From Lachnospiraceae bacterium (lineage in GTDB: Bacteria; Bacillota_A; Clostridia; Lachnospirales; Lachnospiraceae), in assembly GCA_017634255.1 (NCBI GenBank), contig JAGBNT010000074.1, forward strand, positions 1 through 6,505: a stretch of 6,505 nt of DNA, given 5' to 3'. The translations under genes and the position numbers were made by a program. Numbering within the stretch: position 1 is the first letter of the stretch; the number at the start of each line of letters is the position of its first letter. Positions 6,240-6,505 of the stretch are shown piece by piece. The notes beneath the pieces were generated by a model, which was given only the letters and a program-made list of their open reading frames with translations, searched no databases and was not told the origin of the DNA.

Positions 6240-6505
6240 ATGAAGCTTATAAAAACGAGGGAGGCGGCAGGGCAGGTGCTTTGCCACGATGTGACCCGGA
6301 TAGTGAAGGGTGTGGAGAAGGGACCCGCCTTTAAGAAGGGGCATGTGATCACCGAGGAGGACATTCCGGTCCTTCTGGATATGGGGAAGGAAAACATCTA
6401 CATATGGGAAGTAAATGAGGATATGCTGCATGAAAATGATGCAGCATTGATTTTATATGGGCTTTGCAAAAGCGAGCATCTTCATCCCTCGGAGATAATC
6501 GAGGG
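6240..6505 (+). CDS. Molybdopterin-binding protein, 3' partial
   Basis: The frame is open from the ATG at 6240 to the end of the window (88 complete codons), with GAGG at 6230-6233 six bases before the start. The opening MKLIKTREAAGQVLCHDVTRI, then KGPAFKKGHVITEEDIPVLLDMGKE and a tryptophan followed by an MLHEND stretch, match the N-terminal portion of the clostridial MoeA-like molybdopterin-binding proteins (MoCF_biosynth superfamily). That portion precedes the nucleotide- and pterin-binding domain, which would lie beyond the window. These proteins are often encoded near xanthine dehydrogenase or selenium-dependent molybdenum hydroxylase genes, which fits the guanine deaminase 42 bases upstream. 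Whether it makes or carries the cofactor cannot be told from this fragment. Confidence 0.82.
   Translation, partial: MKLIKTREAAGQVLCHDVTRIVKGVEKGPAFKKGHVITEEDIPVLLDMGKENIYIWEVNEDMLHENDAALILYGLCKSEHLHPSEIIE

Overview
The window suggests a Gram-positive anaerobe of the Clostridia, most likely Lachnospiraceae-like. The grounds are strong AGGAGG-type ribosome binding sites, frequent ATA, AGA and AGG codons at moderate G+C, and the gene families present. This is inferred from sequence style and families; no search was run.

Layout, all genes on the + strand. Bases 1-369 hold the 3' part of a short HlyD-like membrane adaptor. Bases 374-2578 encode an ABC exporter with an N-terminal C39 double-glycine peptidase, and 2634-4820 encode its partner half-transporter, in which a non-peptidase domain replaces C39. 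The two transporters closely resemble the export pair of NHLM/NHLP-type bacteriocin systems. After an AT-rich 117-base gap come two small genes (4938-5222 and 5397-5663). Each encodes a 19-residue leader ending in Val-Asn-Gly-Gly, followed by a core of 75 or 69 residues. The cores are unrelated: one is cysteine-free with a glycine-rich tail, the other carries two CxxC pairs spaced like a zinc ribbon. The 174 bases between the two small genes are GC-rich and contain several nested inverted repeats.

The last part looks functionally separate. Bases 5718-6197 encode a guanine-deaminase-like enzyme of the cytidine deaminase fold. Base 6240 starts a molybdopterin-binding-protein gene that runs off the window. 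Guanine deaminase makes xanthine, and xanthine is oxidised by molybdenum hydroxylases, so this end may be the start of a purine-catabolism or molybdenum-cofactor cluster.

Proposed working model (inference): the two small proteins are cargo of the adaptor/ABC exporter. The C39 domain would cut after Gly-Gly during export and release the mature cores. No maturation enzyme (lanthionine synthetase, cyclodehydratase or radical SAM) and no recognisable immunity gene lies in the window. The cargo may therefore be unmodified, or such genes may lie upstream of base 1. The most unusual items are the zinc-ribbon-like cargo, the abridged adaptor and the structured spacer between the cargo genes.
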